This document shows, piece after piece, positions 18,597-27,305 of a stretch of DNA of 64,000 bases (positions are counted from its first letter, which is position 1; each line of letters starts with the position of its first letter). The notes beneath the pieces were generated by a model. That model saw nothing but the letters and a program-made list of their open reading frames with translations, had not been told where the DNA came from and made no database searches. Position numbers and translations under genes: made by a program. Origin of the DNA: Nitrospira sp. (GTDB lineage Bacteria > Nitrospirota > Nitrospiria > Nitrospirales > Nitrospiraceae); contig SWDS01000009.1 of NCBI GenBank assembly GCA_005116745.1, forward strand, positions 125,509 through 189,508, read 5' to 3'.

Positions 18597-20093
18597 ATGC
18601 GGGCAGCGACCTATTCACTCACTCTGGATGAGTTTCGCTCATACGCAAAGCAGGGCAATCTCATTCCGTTATTCCGTGAAATCTTGGCGGACCACGATAC
18701 GCCGGTCTCGGCCTTTGCCAAGATCGATCATGGGCCCTCAGCCTATTTATTGGAGAGTATTCAAGGGGGAGAAAAGTGGGCCAGATATTCCTTTCTTGGA
18801 AGCGGGTCTCCGCTCGTCATCTACGAGGATCGTGGCGATCTGTGTGTGAAGAAGGGTTCGGATTGCCGGCGAATCCCTAGCCGAGGCGCGCCACTGGACC
18901 GTCTGCGTGAAATCATGGAGACCTACCGCCCCGTCACGGTTCCGGATCTGCCTCCTTTTGTCGGTGGAGCGGTCGGGTACCTCGGCTACGACATCGTGCA
19001 GACGTTCGAGGATCTTCCCTCTCGCAAGAAGGAACACCTCGATGTTCCGGACTTTGCATTTGTATTGACTGAGACGCTGCTCATTTTCGACAACGTCTCG
19101 CAGAAGATCAAGGTTGTGGCCAATGCACAGGTAAAGTCCCAGTCGGAACGAGACATTCGTTCGGCCTATCGTGAGGCAACAGGCAGGATCGAAGCGATGA
19201 TTGCCAGAATCCGTCGACCGCTTCGACCTGTCAAGCCGAGGCGTCGGCGAACGCCGATTCGTTTCACAGTCAACATGAGCAAGGCGAAATTTGAGAAGAT
19301 CGTGTCTCGTGCGCAGGACTACATCAGGGCTGGCGATATCTTTCAGTGTGTCTTGTCGCAACGATGGGAAACAAATCTCCAGGCTCCCCCGTTTCAGCTC
19401 TATCGGGCCCTGCGCCTCGTGAATCCATCGCCCTACATGTATTACATCAGAATTGCGGGGGTTGAACTGGTCGGCTCGTCTCCTGAAATTCTTGTACGAT
19501 GTGAGGATGGGGTGGTCTCGGTACGCCCGATTGCCGGCACCAGACGGCGTGGCGCAACGATGGATGAGGACGTGGAATTGGAACGCCGTCTTCTTGCTGA
19601 TGCGAAGGAACGGGCCGAGCACATTATGCTGGTGGATCTTGGACGCAATGATGTCGGTCGTGTGGCTGAACAGGGGTCCGTCCACGTCGAGTCGTTGATG
19701 AATGTTGAACGGTACTCGCACGTCATGCATATGGTCTCCAATGTCACCGGTACGCTGTGCCCGGACAAGACGGTGTATGATGTGCTGAAGGCCTGCTTTC
19801 CCGCTGGTACCGTGTCCGGCGCACCAAAAATCAGGGCGATGGAAATCATCGAGGAACTTGAGCCGACCAGACGCGGCCCCTATGCCGGTGCCGTCGGCTA
19901 CATCAGCTTTTCAGGGAATATGGATATGTGCATCAATATCCGCACGGTTGTGGTCTCGCGCCGTCGAGCCTTCATTCAGGCCGGGGCGGGCATCGTCGCT
20001 GACTCGAACCCGGAACATGAGTATGAGGAAACCTGCAACAAATCCCGCGCCATGATGAAGGCGATTGAACTGGCGGAACAGGGGCTGGAATAG
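18597..20093 (+). CDS. trpE: Anthranilate synthase component I
   Basis: Makes anthranilate from chorismate and ammonia with TrpG, the first step of tryptophan synthesis. The 498-residue protein has the N-terminal Trp-binding region with the LLES-type motif (AYLLESIQGGEKWARYSFLG), where tryptophan feedback would act. The chorismate-binding core carries IRPIAGTRRRG-like (VRPIAGTRRRG), ERAEHIMLVDLGRNDVGR and FPAGTVSGAPKIRAMEIIEE. It heads the trp cluster. No leader peptide, Trp-codon run or attenuator is evident between the LysM gene and the start. Confidence 0.97.
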   Translation: MRAATYSLTLDEFRSYAKQGNLIPLFREILADHDTPVSAFAKIDHGPSAYLLESIQGGEKWARYSFLGSGSPLVIYEDRGDLCVKKGSDCRRIPSRGAPLDRLREIMETYRPVTVPDLPPFVGGAVGYLGYDIVQTFEDLPSRKKEHLDVPDFAFVLTETLLIFDNVSQKIKVVANAQVKSQSERDIRSAYREATGRIEAMIARIRRPLRPVKPRRRRTPIRFTVNMSKAKFEKIVSRAQDYIRAGDIFQCVLSQRWETNLQAPPFQLYRALRLVNPSPYMYYIRIAGVELVGSSPEILVRCEDGVVSVRPIAGTRRRGATMDEDVELERRLLADAKERAEHIMLVDLGRNDVGRVAEQGSVHVESLMNVERYSHVMHMVSNVTGTLCPDKTVYDVLKACFPAGTVSGAPKIRAMEIIEELEPTRRGPYAGAVGYISFSGNMDMCINIRTVVVSRRRAFIQAGAGIVADSNPEHEYEETCNKSRAMMKAIELAEQGLE

Positions 20094-20175
20094 GGAATGG
20101 TCACTGGTCGGTAGTTCATCGAACGGGTGCGGATGCGTATCGACTCAAGACTCATGACGATTGATAGGTCTCAGT

Positions 20176-20739
20176 ATGCTACTCGTCATCGATAACTACG
20201 ACTCCTTCACGTACAACCTCGTTCAGTATCTCGGGGAATTGGGTGAGGATGTGCAGGTCTATCGAAACGACCAGATCACGCTCGACCAGATTGAGGACTT
20301 ACATCCAAGCCGTCTTGTGATTTCACCGGGACCGTGCACACCACGGGAAGCCGGTATTTCAGTCGACGCGATCCGTCGGTTTGGGGGGAAGTTGCCCATT
20401 CTTGGTGTCTGTTTGGGGCATCAGTCGATGGCTGTTGCCTATGGAGGAGAAGTCATCCGCGCTCCCCGCTTGATGCATGGGAAGACGTCACAGATCAAAC
20501 ACGACGGCAAGACCATCTTTCAGTCGTTACCCAACCCCTTTGTAGCGACGCGCTATCATTCTCTGATCGTCAATCGAGGCAATCTTCCGGAATGTTGTGA
20601 AATTTCTGCTGAAACGGTCGAGGGCGAGATTATGGGAATCCGCCACAAAACACTGGGTGTCGAAGGGGTCCAATTCCATCCAGAATCGATTCTGACGACC
20701 GTTGGGAAAGATCTACTACGCAACTTCTTAACGCTCTAG
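20176..20739 (+). CDS. trpG: Anthranilate synthase glutamine amidotransferase subunit
   Basis: Supplies ammonia to TrpE by hydrolysing glutamine. It is a class-I glutamine amidotransferase of 187 residues. The nucleophile Cys79 lies in GVCLGHQ, and the His-Glu pair is in QFHPESILT near the C-terminus. The oxyanion region is [14 protein letters not shown] 20176 is chosen because [15 protein letters not shown] is the canonical N-terminus; a TTG five codons upstream is unlikely. Stand-alone TrpG proteins often also serve as PabA for folate synthesis, which fits if no separate pabA exists elsewhere. Confidence 0.96.
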   Translation: MLLVIDNYDSFTYNLVQYLGELGEDVQVYRNDQITLDQIEDLHPSRLVISPGPCTPREAGISVDAIRRFGGKLPILGVCLGHQSMAVAYGGEVIRAPRLMHGKTSQIKHDGKTIFQSLPNPFVATRYHSLIVNRGNLPECCEISAETVEGEIMGIRHKTLGVEGVQFHPESILTTVGKDLLRNFLTL

Positions 20740-20760
20740 TCTTCCCTGATCTGTGTGGCC

Positions 20761-21774
20761 ATGATCAAAGACGCGCTCGCCAAATTAGCCGACCGAACTG
20801 ATCTATCCGCGCAAGAGGCCGAAATGGTCATGCTGGAGATCATGGATGGGGCTGCGACCTCGGCTCAGATGGCTGCCTATCTCATGGGACTCAGGCAAAA
20901 AGGTGAAACGGTCGAGGAAGTTGTTGGTTCGGTACGCGCCATGCGGGAACGAGCAACCCGAATCAGAGTCGGGTCGTCGATTGTTGTTGATACCTGCGGA
21001 ACGGGTGGGGATGGGGCTGATACATTTAATATTTCCACGACCGCAGCATTCGTGGTCGCTGGGGCCGGCATTACCGTGGCCAAGCATGGGAATCGCTCAG
21101 TATCATCCAGATCCGGTAGTGCGGATGTGCTGAGCATGCTCGGTGTAAAAATTGACCTCGAGCCGAGCCGTGTGGCCGACTGTATCGACGAAGTGGGCAT
21201 CGGGTTCTTGTTTGCGCCGCTCTACCACGGCGCGATGAAGCAGTGTGCCGGGGTTCGACAGGAAATGGGAATCCGGACCATTCTGAACGTGCTTGGCCCA
21301 TTAGCCAATCCAGCCGGTGCCACGCATCAAGTGCTGGGGGTCTATGATGCCAAGTGGACAGATATCCTCGGGCGTGTCCTCCTGGAGCTAGGATCGCAAC
21401 ATTGTTTCGTGATTCATGGTCTGGATGGCTTGGACGAGATCACCTTGTCGGACCGAACGAGAGTCGCCGAGGGAAAGAGTGGTGTCGTGTCGAGTTACTT
21501 TATCGCGCCGGAGGAGTTCGAGGTTCGGCGTGTAGCGCGAAAAGAATTCGTCGGTGGCTCACCGGAGGAAAATGCACGGGTCACGAAAGAGATTCTGCAG
21601 GGCCGGAAGGGGGCGAGGCGGGACATCGTGTGCCTGAATGCCGCTCCCGCGATGGTTGTCGGTCAAAAAGCGAAAACGCTCACAGACGGATTCCGTCTTG
21701 CACAACAGACGATCGACTCCGGCGCCGCCTCCGAGAAGCTGGATCGGCTCATTGCGTTCACCAAGACAGCGTGA
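20761..21774 (+). CDS. trpD: Anthranilate phosphoribosyltransferase
   Basis: Transfers the phosphoribosyl group from PRPP to anthranilate. The PRPP-binding motif VDTCGTGGDGADTFNISTTA is intact near residue 79, followed by KHGNRSVSSRSGSADVLSML, which carries the anthranilate-site residues. 337 residues is standard. Two in-frame starts exist, GTG 20755 and ATG 20761; neither has a strong ribosome site, and translation may be coupled to trpG 21 bases upstream. Confidence 0.96.
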   Translation: MIKDALAKLADRTDLSAQEAEMVMLEIMDGAATSAQMAAYLMGLRQKGETVEEVVGSVRAMRERATRIRVGSSIVVDTCGTGGDGADTFNISTTAAFVVAGAGITVAKHGNRSVSSRSGSADVLSMLGVKIDLEPSRVADCIDEVGIGFLFAPLYHGAMKQCAGVRQEMGIRTILNVLGPLANPAGATHQVLGVYDAKWTDILGRVLLELGSQHCFVIHGLDGLDEITLSDRTRVAEGKSGVVSSYFIAPEEFEVRRVARKEFVGGSPEENARVTKEILQGRKGARRDIVCLNAAPAMVVGQKAKTLTDGFRLAQQTIDSGAASEKLDRLIAFTKTA

Positions 21775-21781
21775 GTGATTC

Positions 21782-22609
21782 ATGATTCTCGATCGTATTC
21801 TTGAGCACAAGCGAGCGGAACTCAGGCACAAACAGAGCCGTTCCTATCTGGCCGACCTCAAGGCGGCGATTCGAGATGCCCCGCCGGTTCTTGGGTTTGC
21901 CGTCACTCTGGATGCCACACGGTCTCCCACCGCCCCAGCCTTGATCGCGGAAATCAAGAAAGCGTCGCCGAGCCTTGGGCTTTTGCGAGAAGATTTTTCA
22001 GACAAGTTTGATTATCTCGGGCTTGCGCGCATTTACCAGGAGCATGGAGCAGCGGCCCTGTCCGTCTTGACCGACAAGGAGTTTTTTCAAGGCGACCTTC
22101 GGTATCTTGCAGAGATCAAGCGCGCACTTCCGATCCCGGCGCTCAATAAGGAATTCATGGTCGGGGACATTCAGTTTTATGAGGCGCGGGCCCACGGCGC
22201 CGATGCCGTCTTGCTGATTGTGGCGGCGTTGGAGCGACGGCAACTGATGGACTTCCACGCCTTGGCTACTGAACTTGGGATGGATAGCCTGTTTGAAACA
22301 CACCATGAGCGAGAACTGGATACGGTATTGGAATGGATTCCTACGGCACGGATGATCGGGATCAACAATCGAGACCTAAAAACGTTCACAACTGATCTCA
22401 ATGTCACGTTTCGTCTGGCAAAACGGATTCCGTCCGATAAGTTGATCATCAGCGAAAGCGGGATTCATAAGCGAGAGGACGTGACAAAGCTAAACGACGC
22501 TGGTGTACACGCCATGTTGATCGGAGAGTCGCTCATTCGTGCCGAGCACACAGGGGACAAAGTCCGAGAGTTACTCGGCCTGGCTGCTCGCGGTGAAGGG
22601 GCCGCCTAA
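21782..22609 (+). CDS. trpC: Indole-3-glycerol phosphate synthase
   Basis: Closes the indole ring from carboxyphenylamino-deoxyribulose phosphate. A TIM barrel of 275 residues with the signature LIAEIKKASPSLGLLREDF, the catalytic Lys in PALNKEFMV, VLLIVAALE, IGINNRDLKTF and SESGIHKREDV. It is not fused to TrpF, unlike in enterobacteria. It follows trpD after seven bases. All expected active-site segments are present, so the enzyme should be functional. Confidence 0.97.
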   Translation: MILDRILEHKRAELRHKQSRSYLADLKAAIRDAPPVLGFAVTLDATRSPTAPALIAEIKKASPSLGLLREDFSDKFDYLGLARIYQEHGAAALSVLTDKEFFQGDLRYLAEIKRALPIPALNKEFMVGDIQFYEARAHGADAVLLIVAALERRQLMDFHALATELGMDSLFETHHERELDTVLEWIPTARMIGINNRDLKTFTTDLNVTFRLAKRIPSDKLIISESGIHKREDVTKLNDAGVHAMLIGESLIRAEHTGDKVRELLGLAARGEGAA

Positions 22610-22619
22610 ATCATTCAGT

Positions 22620-23249
22620 ATGAAGATTAAAATCTGCGGGATTACCAATGTCGAAGACGCGACCGTTGCAGTCGAGGCCGGTGCGGATGCGTTGGGGTTT
22701 GTCATGTACCGCAAAAGCCCACGTTGGGTAGAGCCGACAGTCGTGAGATCCATCATAGCCGGTCTTCCGCCGTTTGTGTTCCCGGTGGGGGTGTTTGTCA
22801 ACGAAGAGGCCGACAGGGTTCGCGCACTTATGGATGAATGTGGCTTTGCCTTGGCTCAACTTCATGGAGATGAATCATCCCTCTATTGCCACAATCTTGG
22901 CCGTCCAGCGCTGAAGGCCCTTCGATTCAAGGATCGTGGTACCTTTCTCGCCCTGGCAGAATTCCAAGGGCGTGCCAATGTGCGAGGGTTTCTCATCGAT
23001 GCATTTTCGGACCAGGCCTATGGTGGGACCGGGAAGACGGTTGACTGGACCTTAGCGCAGGATGCCGCTCGCTCGACACCCATCATCTTGGCAGGAGGAC
23101 TCACGCCGATGAATGTGGCTGAGGCAATTGCTCAGGTTCGTCCCTACGGAGTGGATGTGAGCAGTGGGGTGGAGCAGAGTCCCGGCAAGAAAGATCCGGA
23201 CAAAGTGAAGGCGTTTATTCAAGCAGCCAGGCTTGTTCCAGTCGAATAA
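22620..23249 (+). CDS. trpF: Phosphoribosylanthranilate isomerase
   Basis: Amadori rearrangement step between TrpD and TrpC. The 209-residue TIM barrel starts at ATG 22620 with the canonical [13 protein letters not shown], where the Cys is the general base. [12 protein letters not shown] and [20 protein letters not shown] contain the general acid Asp and the phosphate loop, and [11 protein letters not shown] completes the barrel. A longer frame opening at 22539 overlaps trpC and has no family support. It is an independent gene between trpC and trpB. Confidence 0.96.
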   Translation: MKIKICGITNVEDATVAVEAGADALGFVMYRKSPRWVEPTVVRSIIAGLPPFVFPVGVFVNEEADRVRALMDECGFALAQLHGDESSLYCHNLGRPALKALRFKDRGTFLALAEFQGRANVRGFLIDAFSDQAYGGTGKTVDWTLAQDAARSTPIILAGGLTPMNVAEAIAQVRPYGVDVSSGVEQSPGKKDPDKVKAFIQAARLVPVE

Positions 23250-23293
23250 GCACGATTATACTGCTATCGATTTATTCAGGAGGATACGTTCAC

Positions 23294-24487
23294 ATGTCGA
23301 TGCTCCCAGATAGCCATGGCCGATTCGGACCCTATGGGGGTCGCTATGTGCCGGAAACCCTCATGCCGGCGCTCCTCGAATTGGAAGCGGAGTATGTCAA
23401 GGCGAAGAAGGACCGTCGATTTCAAGCAGACCTTGCCTACTACCTCAAGCAGTATGTCGGGCGTCCAACGAGTCTCTATCGTGCGGATCGGCTGACCAAG
23501 AAGTTGGGCGGCGCAAAGATTTATCTGAAACGGGAAGACCTGTGCCACACCGGCGCACATAAGATCAACAATGCCATCGGCCAAGTGTTGCTGGCCATGC
23601 GCATGAAAAAGCGGCGAATCATTGCTGAGACTGGAGCTGGTCAGCATGGTGTCGCCACCGCAACGGCAGCTGCGATGTTTGGCCTGGAATGTGAAGTCTA
23701 CATGGGCACAGAGGATATGCAACGCCAGGCATTGAATGTCTTTCGCATGCGATTACTCGGTGCGAAAGTAACTGGTGTTGATGCCGGCAGCCGGACTTTG
23801 AAAGATGCCATTAGTGAAGCGATGCGCGACTGGACCACGAACGTTCGCACGACCCATTACATTCTTGGGTCAGTTCTCGGAGCGCATCCCTATCCGATGA
23901 TGATCCGCGATTTTCAGGCGATCATTGGAAAAGAGGCGCGGAAACAAATCCTGGCTGCGGAGGGGAAGTTACCAGATTATCTCGTGGCCTGTGTCGGGGG
24001 CGGGAGCAATTCCATCGGGCTGTTTCATGCATTCCTCCGCGACTCCAAGGTTAAGATGGTCGGCGTGGAAGCCGGAGGGAGTGGGATTGTGAGTGGCAAA
24101 CATGCGGCGCGGTTTTCCGGCGGGAAACCGGGCGTCTTGCAAGGGACCATGACCTACCTGCTTCAAGATGAAAATGGGCAGATCAATCTGACTCATTCCG
24201 TATCAGCCGGGTTGGACTATGCGGCAGTTGGGCCGGAGCACAGTCTCTATCATGACCAGGGCCGGATCGACTACACCTACGCGACGGATACTGAGGCAAT
24301 GACCGCCTTTGATCTACTGGCTCGCGAAGAAGGGATCGTGCCTGCGTTGGAAAGCGCCCATGCCATTGCGCATGTCATTAAACTGGCCCCGAAGCTGAAA
24401 AAGTCACAGCTCATCATCGCCAACCTTTCTGGTCGTGGCGACAAAGACGTGCAGCAGGTCGCGAAGATGCGAGGGGTGGAGCTATGA
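23294..24487 (+). CDS. trpB: Tryptophan synthase beta chain
   Basis: PLP enzyme that joins indole to serine. 397 residues; the PLP lysine is Lys90 in [13 protein letters not shown], with the phosphate-binding GGGSNS loop in [12 protein letters not shown] and the catalytic Glu in AETGAGQHG. It is a classical TrpB1 that should pair with TrpA. AGGAGG precedes ATG 23294, the best ribosome site in the cluster. Its stop overlaps the trpA start (ATGA), as usual for the 1:1 alpha-beta complex. Confidence 0.98.
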   Translation: MSMLPDSHGRFGPYGGRYVPETLMPALLELEAEYVKAKKDRRFQADLAYYLKQYVGRPTSLYRADRLTKKLGGAKIYLKREDLCHTGAHKINNAIGQVLLAMRMKKRRIIAETGAGQHGVATATAAAMFGLECEVYMGTEDMQRQALNVFRMRLLGAKVTGVDAGSRTLKDAISEAMRDWTTNVRTTHYILGSVLGAHPYPMMIRDFQAIIGKEARKQILAAEGKLPDYLVACVGGGSNSIGLFHAFLRDSKVKMVGVEAGGSGIVSGKHAARFSGGKPGVLQGTMTYLLQDENGQINLTHSVSAGLDYAAVGPEHSLYHDQGRIDYTYATDTEAMTAFDLLAREEGIVPALESAHAIAHVIKLAPKLKKSQLIIANLSGRGDKDVQQVAKMRGVEL

Positions 24488-25287
24488 GCGGACGACTGGA
24501 AACCACATTTCAGCGATTGCGTGACAAGAGAGAGAAAGCCCTCATTGCCTATCTGATGGCAGGGGATCCTGGATTGGCTGAAACAGAACAGTTGGTCGTG
24601 GCGTTAGAACAGGCCGGCGCTGACATCATTGAATTAGGGGTGCCCTTTTCCGATCCGATTGCCGACGGGCCGGTCATTCAGCAGGCCGCTGAGCGGGCTT
24701 TGAAGAACGGGACTTCGCTTCGGAAAATCTTGGATTCGGTGAAGTCACTGAGGCAGCGCACAGAGATCCCGATCGTCTTGATGCTGTACTACAACTCCAT
24801 CCACGCCATGGGCTGTGAGGAGTTTTGCAAGGCTGCAGGCGCTGTCGGAGTGGATGGACTGATTGTGCCGGATATGCCCCCGGATGAAGCGGGACCGCTC
24901 AAAGGCCCGGCGGATGCAGCCGGACTGCCGCTCATTTTCCTGCTCGCGCCAACCAGCACACCCAACCGGCGAAAACTTGTGGCGAGAGAGTCGCATGGAT
25001 TCGTCTACTATGTCTCGCTGACGGGCATTACCGGGTCGAAGTTGAGCAACGTGAGCGACGTCCAAGACAATGTCAAAAAAATCAGGAAGGTTTCCACTGC
25101 ACCAGTGGCCGTCGGGTTCGGAGTGGCGACGCCGGAGGATGCGGCGCGGGTGTCGAAGGTGGCGGATGGGGTGATTGTCGGCAGCGCCATCGTGCAATGT
25201 ATCGCGTCCCATCAACAAGATCCCAAGATGGTCAGCCATGTTGCCGAGTTTGTTCGGTCGTTGAAAATGGCCATGGCCACAGGCTAG
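24484..25287 (+). CDS. trpA: Tryptophan synthase alpha chain
   Basis: Splits indole-3-glycerol phosphate to indole, which is channelled to TrpB. 267 residues with both catalytic acids: Glu50 in [12 protein letters not shown] and Asp61 in PIADGPVIQ. The phosphate loop [11 protein letters not shown] is also intact. The gene is complete and last in the cluster. Its final 384 bases (24904-25287) recur with about 89 % identity at 27306-27689, beyond a block of toxin-antitoxin genes. Which copy is the older resident cannot be decided from the sequence alone. Confidence 0.97.
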   Translation: MSGRLETTFQRLRDKREKALIAYLMAGDPGLAETEQLVVALEQAGADIIELGVPFSDPIADGPVIQQAAERALKNGTSLRKILDSVKSLRQRTEIPIVLMLYYNSIHAMGCEEFCKAAGAVGVDGLIVPDMPPDEAGPLKGPADAAGLPLIFLLAPTSTPNRRKLVARESHGFVYYVSLTGITGSKLSNVSDVQDNVKKIRKVSTAPVAVGFGVATPEDAARVSKVADGVIVGSAIVQCIASHQQDPKMVSHVAEFVRSLKMAMATG

Positions 25288-25302
25288 TCGTACGGCCACA
25301 TA

Positions 25303-25461
25303 TTATTCGATGACTGAACCGTCGCACATCATTTCTTTCGCAAGTCGTTCACTCTTGTAGCAGTTTCCACATGTAAACATCTCTTCAGGACTCAGCCAGA
25401 TCAGAAAACACTGACCATCTGTGTTGCAGTATTCGTCCCATCGACTTCTGCTTGTTACCAT
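25303..25461 (-). CDS. Possible small Cys-rich protein
   Basis: A 52-residue frame starting at ATG 25461, whose start codon touches the palindromic operator of the toxin-antitoxin pair on the other strand. It contains four cysteines in two patches (EYCNTDGQC and FTCGNCYK) plus one near the end (MMCDG), suggestive of metal binding. No ribosome site is visible. It is convergent with trpA, with 15 bases between. Not recognised; it may be a chance frame. Confidence 0.35.
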   Translation of the reverse strand: MVTSRSRWDEYCNTDGQCFLIWLSPEEMFTCGNCYKSERLAKEMMCDGSVIE

Positions 25462-25481
25462 AATAGCATATATGCTATTAT
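25452..25481 (+). promoter_or_regulatory. Toxin-antitoxin promoter with 20-bp palindromic operator
   Basis: A perfect palindrome TAATAGCATATATGCTATTA occupies 25461-25480, 16 bases before the toxin start. It is overlaid on a plausible sigma-70 promoter: TTGTTA at 25452-25457 and TATTAT at 25476-25481, 18 bases apart. A dimeric DNA-binding antitoxin sitting on this site would cover the spacer and the -10, the usual arrangement for autorepression. The XRE antitoxin two genes downstream is the obvious candidate ligand. Confidence 0.65.
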
Positions 25482-25496
25482 TTAACGAGAGAGAAA

Positions 25497-25898
25497 ATGA
25501 CGCCACCGTTACGCAAGTCACCATTAACCCGGTTGGTCTATGATGGCACGGTCTTCCGAATAGAGTTTTACGTTGCTCCCAATGGCATCATTCCGGCAGA
25601 AGACTGGCTCGAACAGCTTCCTCTTGCGGCCCAGCAGAAGTTCGCGGCTCTGTTTGCGCGTATGGGGGACACCGGGAAGATCTGGAACGAGCGCAAGTTT
25701 AAGCATCTCACCGAGACGGATCAGCTCTTCGAATTCAAAGTCGAAGCTGATCGTGTCCTCTGCTTCTTTTTCGTGGGCCGGCGGCTGATTTTGACGCATG
25801 GATTCAAAAAGACCGGCGACAGAACACCGAAACAAGAAATCGACCGAGCCGATACGTATAAGAAAGACTTTGAAAGGAGAGGGCGACATGAAAGCTAA
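25497..25898 (+). CDS. RelE/HigB-family toxin (Gp49-like)
   Basis: 133-residue protein of the phage-derived Gp49/HigB toxin family. The typical run is PAEDWLEQLPLAAQQKFAALF, then GKIWNERKFKHLTETDQLFEFKV, VLCFFFVGRRLILTHGFKK and a Lys/Arg-rich tail (TPKQEIDRADTYKKDFERR). Family members cleave mRNA on the ribosome. The toxin precedes the antitoxin, the higBA-type order, and the genes overlap by 11 bases. ATG 25497 lies just beyond the palindromic operator. Activity is inferred from family only. Confidence 0.85.
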   Translation: MTPPLRKSPLTRLVYDGTVFRIEFYVAPNGIIPAEDWLEQLPLAAQQKFAALFARMGDTGKIWNERKFKHLTETDQLFEFKVEADRVLCFFFVGRRLILTHGFKKTGDRTPKQEIDRADTYKKDFERRGRHES

Positions 25899-26205
25899 GG
25901 TTGTGGGAAGGGACAAAGGATGGCTGAACAGGAAGCTGGCGAATTCCAATTTTCGCAAAGGATTTGAGGAAGAGTTGCGGAAGCTGGCTATTGGCGAGCA
26001 ACTCGCTCGACTGCGTCAAGAGGCAGGATTGACCCAATCGCAAGTGGCAAAGCGGACCGGCACCACCGCGTCGGCGATCAGCCGATACGAGAGTGCGGAT
26101 TACGACCGCTATGAACTCCGCACACTGCAAAAAATTGCCGCGGCCTGTGGCGGCCGGCTTGAGATTTCCTTGGAGCGTGGGCCAAGCACTCATCGAGCTG
26201 CATAG
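25888..26205 (+). CDS. XRE-family antitoxin (HigA-like)
   Basis: 105 residues from ATG 25888, preceded by AAAGGAGAG. The C-terminal half is a helix-turn-helix of the Cro/CI type (QLARLRQEAGLTQSQVAKRTGT and TASAISRYESADYDRYELRTL). The N-terminal half likely wraps the toxin. A longer frame from 25798 overlaps most of the toxin end and is not used. It should both neutralise the upstream toxin and bind the palindrome at 25461-25480. Confidence 0.85.
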   Translation: MKAKVVGRDKGWLNRKLANSNFRKGFEEELRKLAIGEQLARLRQEAGLTQSQVAKRTGTTASAISRYESADYDRYELRTLQKIAAACGGRLEISLERGPSTHRAA

Positions 26206-26269
26206 TGGAGAATGTTGATCCTTAAACATCCAATTGGAAACAACTGCAACCTATTCGTTCGTGACGTCC

Positions 26270-26506
26270 ATGCATGCCAAGCACCTCGAGAAGATGTTTG
26301 ATGAGGGGAAAGATATGACGCCTCATCTTGCTCTCTCCAAGGCGCGCCGCCCTGGGCATGAACAGAGACGCGTGAACATCGATTTTCCAAGTTGGATCAT
26401 CGAATCATTGGATGCACAAGCAAGCCGTCTTGGCGTCACGAGGCAATCCGTGATCAACCTGTGGATCGCCGAGCGATTGAAGGAAGAGCAGAGGAAGGCG
26501 AGTTGA
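26270..26506 (+). CDS. Orphan BrnA/CopG-type antitoxin
   Basis: 78 residues from ATG 26270. The sequence FDEGKDMTPHLALSKARRPG followed by RRVNIDFPSWIIESLDAQ and ASRLGVTRQSVINLWIAERL is the BrnA-family pattern: a short toxin-binding head, then a ribbon-helix-helix DNA-binding domain. BrnA is normally preceded by its ribonuclease toxin BrnT. Here the preceding gene is the HigA-like antitoxin and no BrnT-like frame is visible on either side. It is therefore likely a solitary antitoxin or the remnant of a module that lost its toxin. Confidence 0.75.
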   Translation: MHAKHLEKMFDEGKDMTPHLALSKARRPGHEQRRVNIDFPSWIIESLDAQASRLGVTRQSVINLWIAERLKEEQRKAS

Positions 26507-26628
26507 CCATCTGTTTCCGTCTCTTCGCAAGCCAATACATATGACAGACCCAACTCCTCTGCCTCCCTAAGGGGTTGTCCGTATTCAAACATGATCGGCG
26601 TGGCACAGGATTCGACATTATGCTAGGA

Positions 26629-26646
26629 TGACCATGTCAGTGGTCA
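26629..26646 (+). promoter_or_regulatory. Inverted repeat before the phd-vapC pair
   Basis: TGACCA and TGGTCA form a perfect 6-bp inverted repeat with a 6-base spacer, ending 23 bases before the antitoxin ATG. This position fits an operator for the Phd-type antitoxin. The repeat is short and could be chance. Confidence 0.35.
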
Positions 26647-26669
26647 GATTTAAATTAGAGAGGTCTCGC

Positions 26670-26900
26670 ATGCAAACTGTCAATGCGTCAACATTCAAGG
26701 CCAAATGTCTTGCCCTAATGGATGAAGTGGCACGTACCGGCAAGCCGCTGTTGGTCACGAAGAATGGGAAGCCGATTGCCGAACTTCGGCCCCATCTCGG
26801 GAAGCGACCACAGTCGCCTTTCGGCGTGCACAAGGGGTTGGTTGAGATTAAGGGTGACATCGTCTCGCCGATCGATGTGGAATGGGAAGCGCTCAAATGA
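26670..26900 (+). CDS. Phd/YefM-family antitoxin (VapB-type)
   Basis: 76 residues from ATG 26670 behind AGAGGT. The N-terminal Phd fold is clear (MQTVNASTFKAKCLALMDEV, ARTGKPLLVTKNGKPIAELRP). The C-terminal tail (IKGDIVSPIDVEWEALK) is the usual toxin-binding segment for VapC partners. Its stop overlaps the toxin start by four bases. It likely represses its own promoter through the upstream inverted repeat. Confidence 0.85.
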   Translation: MQTVNASTFKAKCLALMDEVARTGKPLLVTKNGKPIAELRPHLGKRPQSPFGVHKGLVEIKGDIVSPIDVEWEALK

Positions 26901-27298
26901 TTCTGCTGGATACCCATGCTCTGGTGTGGATGGATACCGATGCCTCTGATTTGGGCCGCACCGCTCGCCACCTTATCAAGCAGGCGTGGAGAGTTCAGCA
27001 ACTTGCTGTCAGCGCCGTCAGCTTCTGGGAGTGCGCCATGCTGCACGCGCGAGGACGCATCACACTTCCTGAATCGCCCGCAGCCTGGCGCGCAGATTGG
27101 CTGCAAGCTGGCCTGATAGAGTGGCCGATCGACGGCGCCATCGCCATCCTCGCTGCAGATCTGGCGTCGCTTCACAAGGATCCCGCGGATCGCTTCATTG
27201 CCGCGACTGCTATCGTGCATCGCGCAGCACTGATCACTGCGGACGAACGCCTCCTTGAATGGCAACACCCTGTGAAGCGGCACCACGCAGGTCGATAA
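26897..27298 (+). CDS. vapC: PIN-domain toxin VapC
   Basis: Ribonuclease toxin of 133 residues. The four acidic PIN residues are present: Asp in ILLDTHALVWM, Glu in VSFWECAM, Asp in KDPADRFIAATA and Asp in LITADERLLEW. ATG 26897 overlaps the antitoxin stop (ATGA). The gene ends eight bases before the truncated trpA copy begins. VapC enzymes usually cut specific tRNAs or rRNA; the target here is unknown. Confidence 0.87.
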   Translation: MILLDTHALVWMDTDASDLGRTARHLIKQAWRVQQLAVSAVSFWECAMLHARGRITLPESPAAWRADWLQAGLIEWPIDGAIAILAADLASLHKDPADRFIAATAIVHRAALITADERLLEWQHPVKRHHAGR

Positions 27299-27305
27299 GC
27301 CCGGA

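Noticed and set aside
18747-19730. 327-codon minus-strand frame inside trpE
   Set aside because: It mirrors the trpE reading frame, as expected in GC-rich genes; trpE has all its motifs, so this is an antisense shadow.
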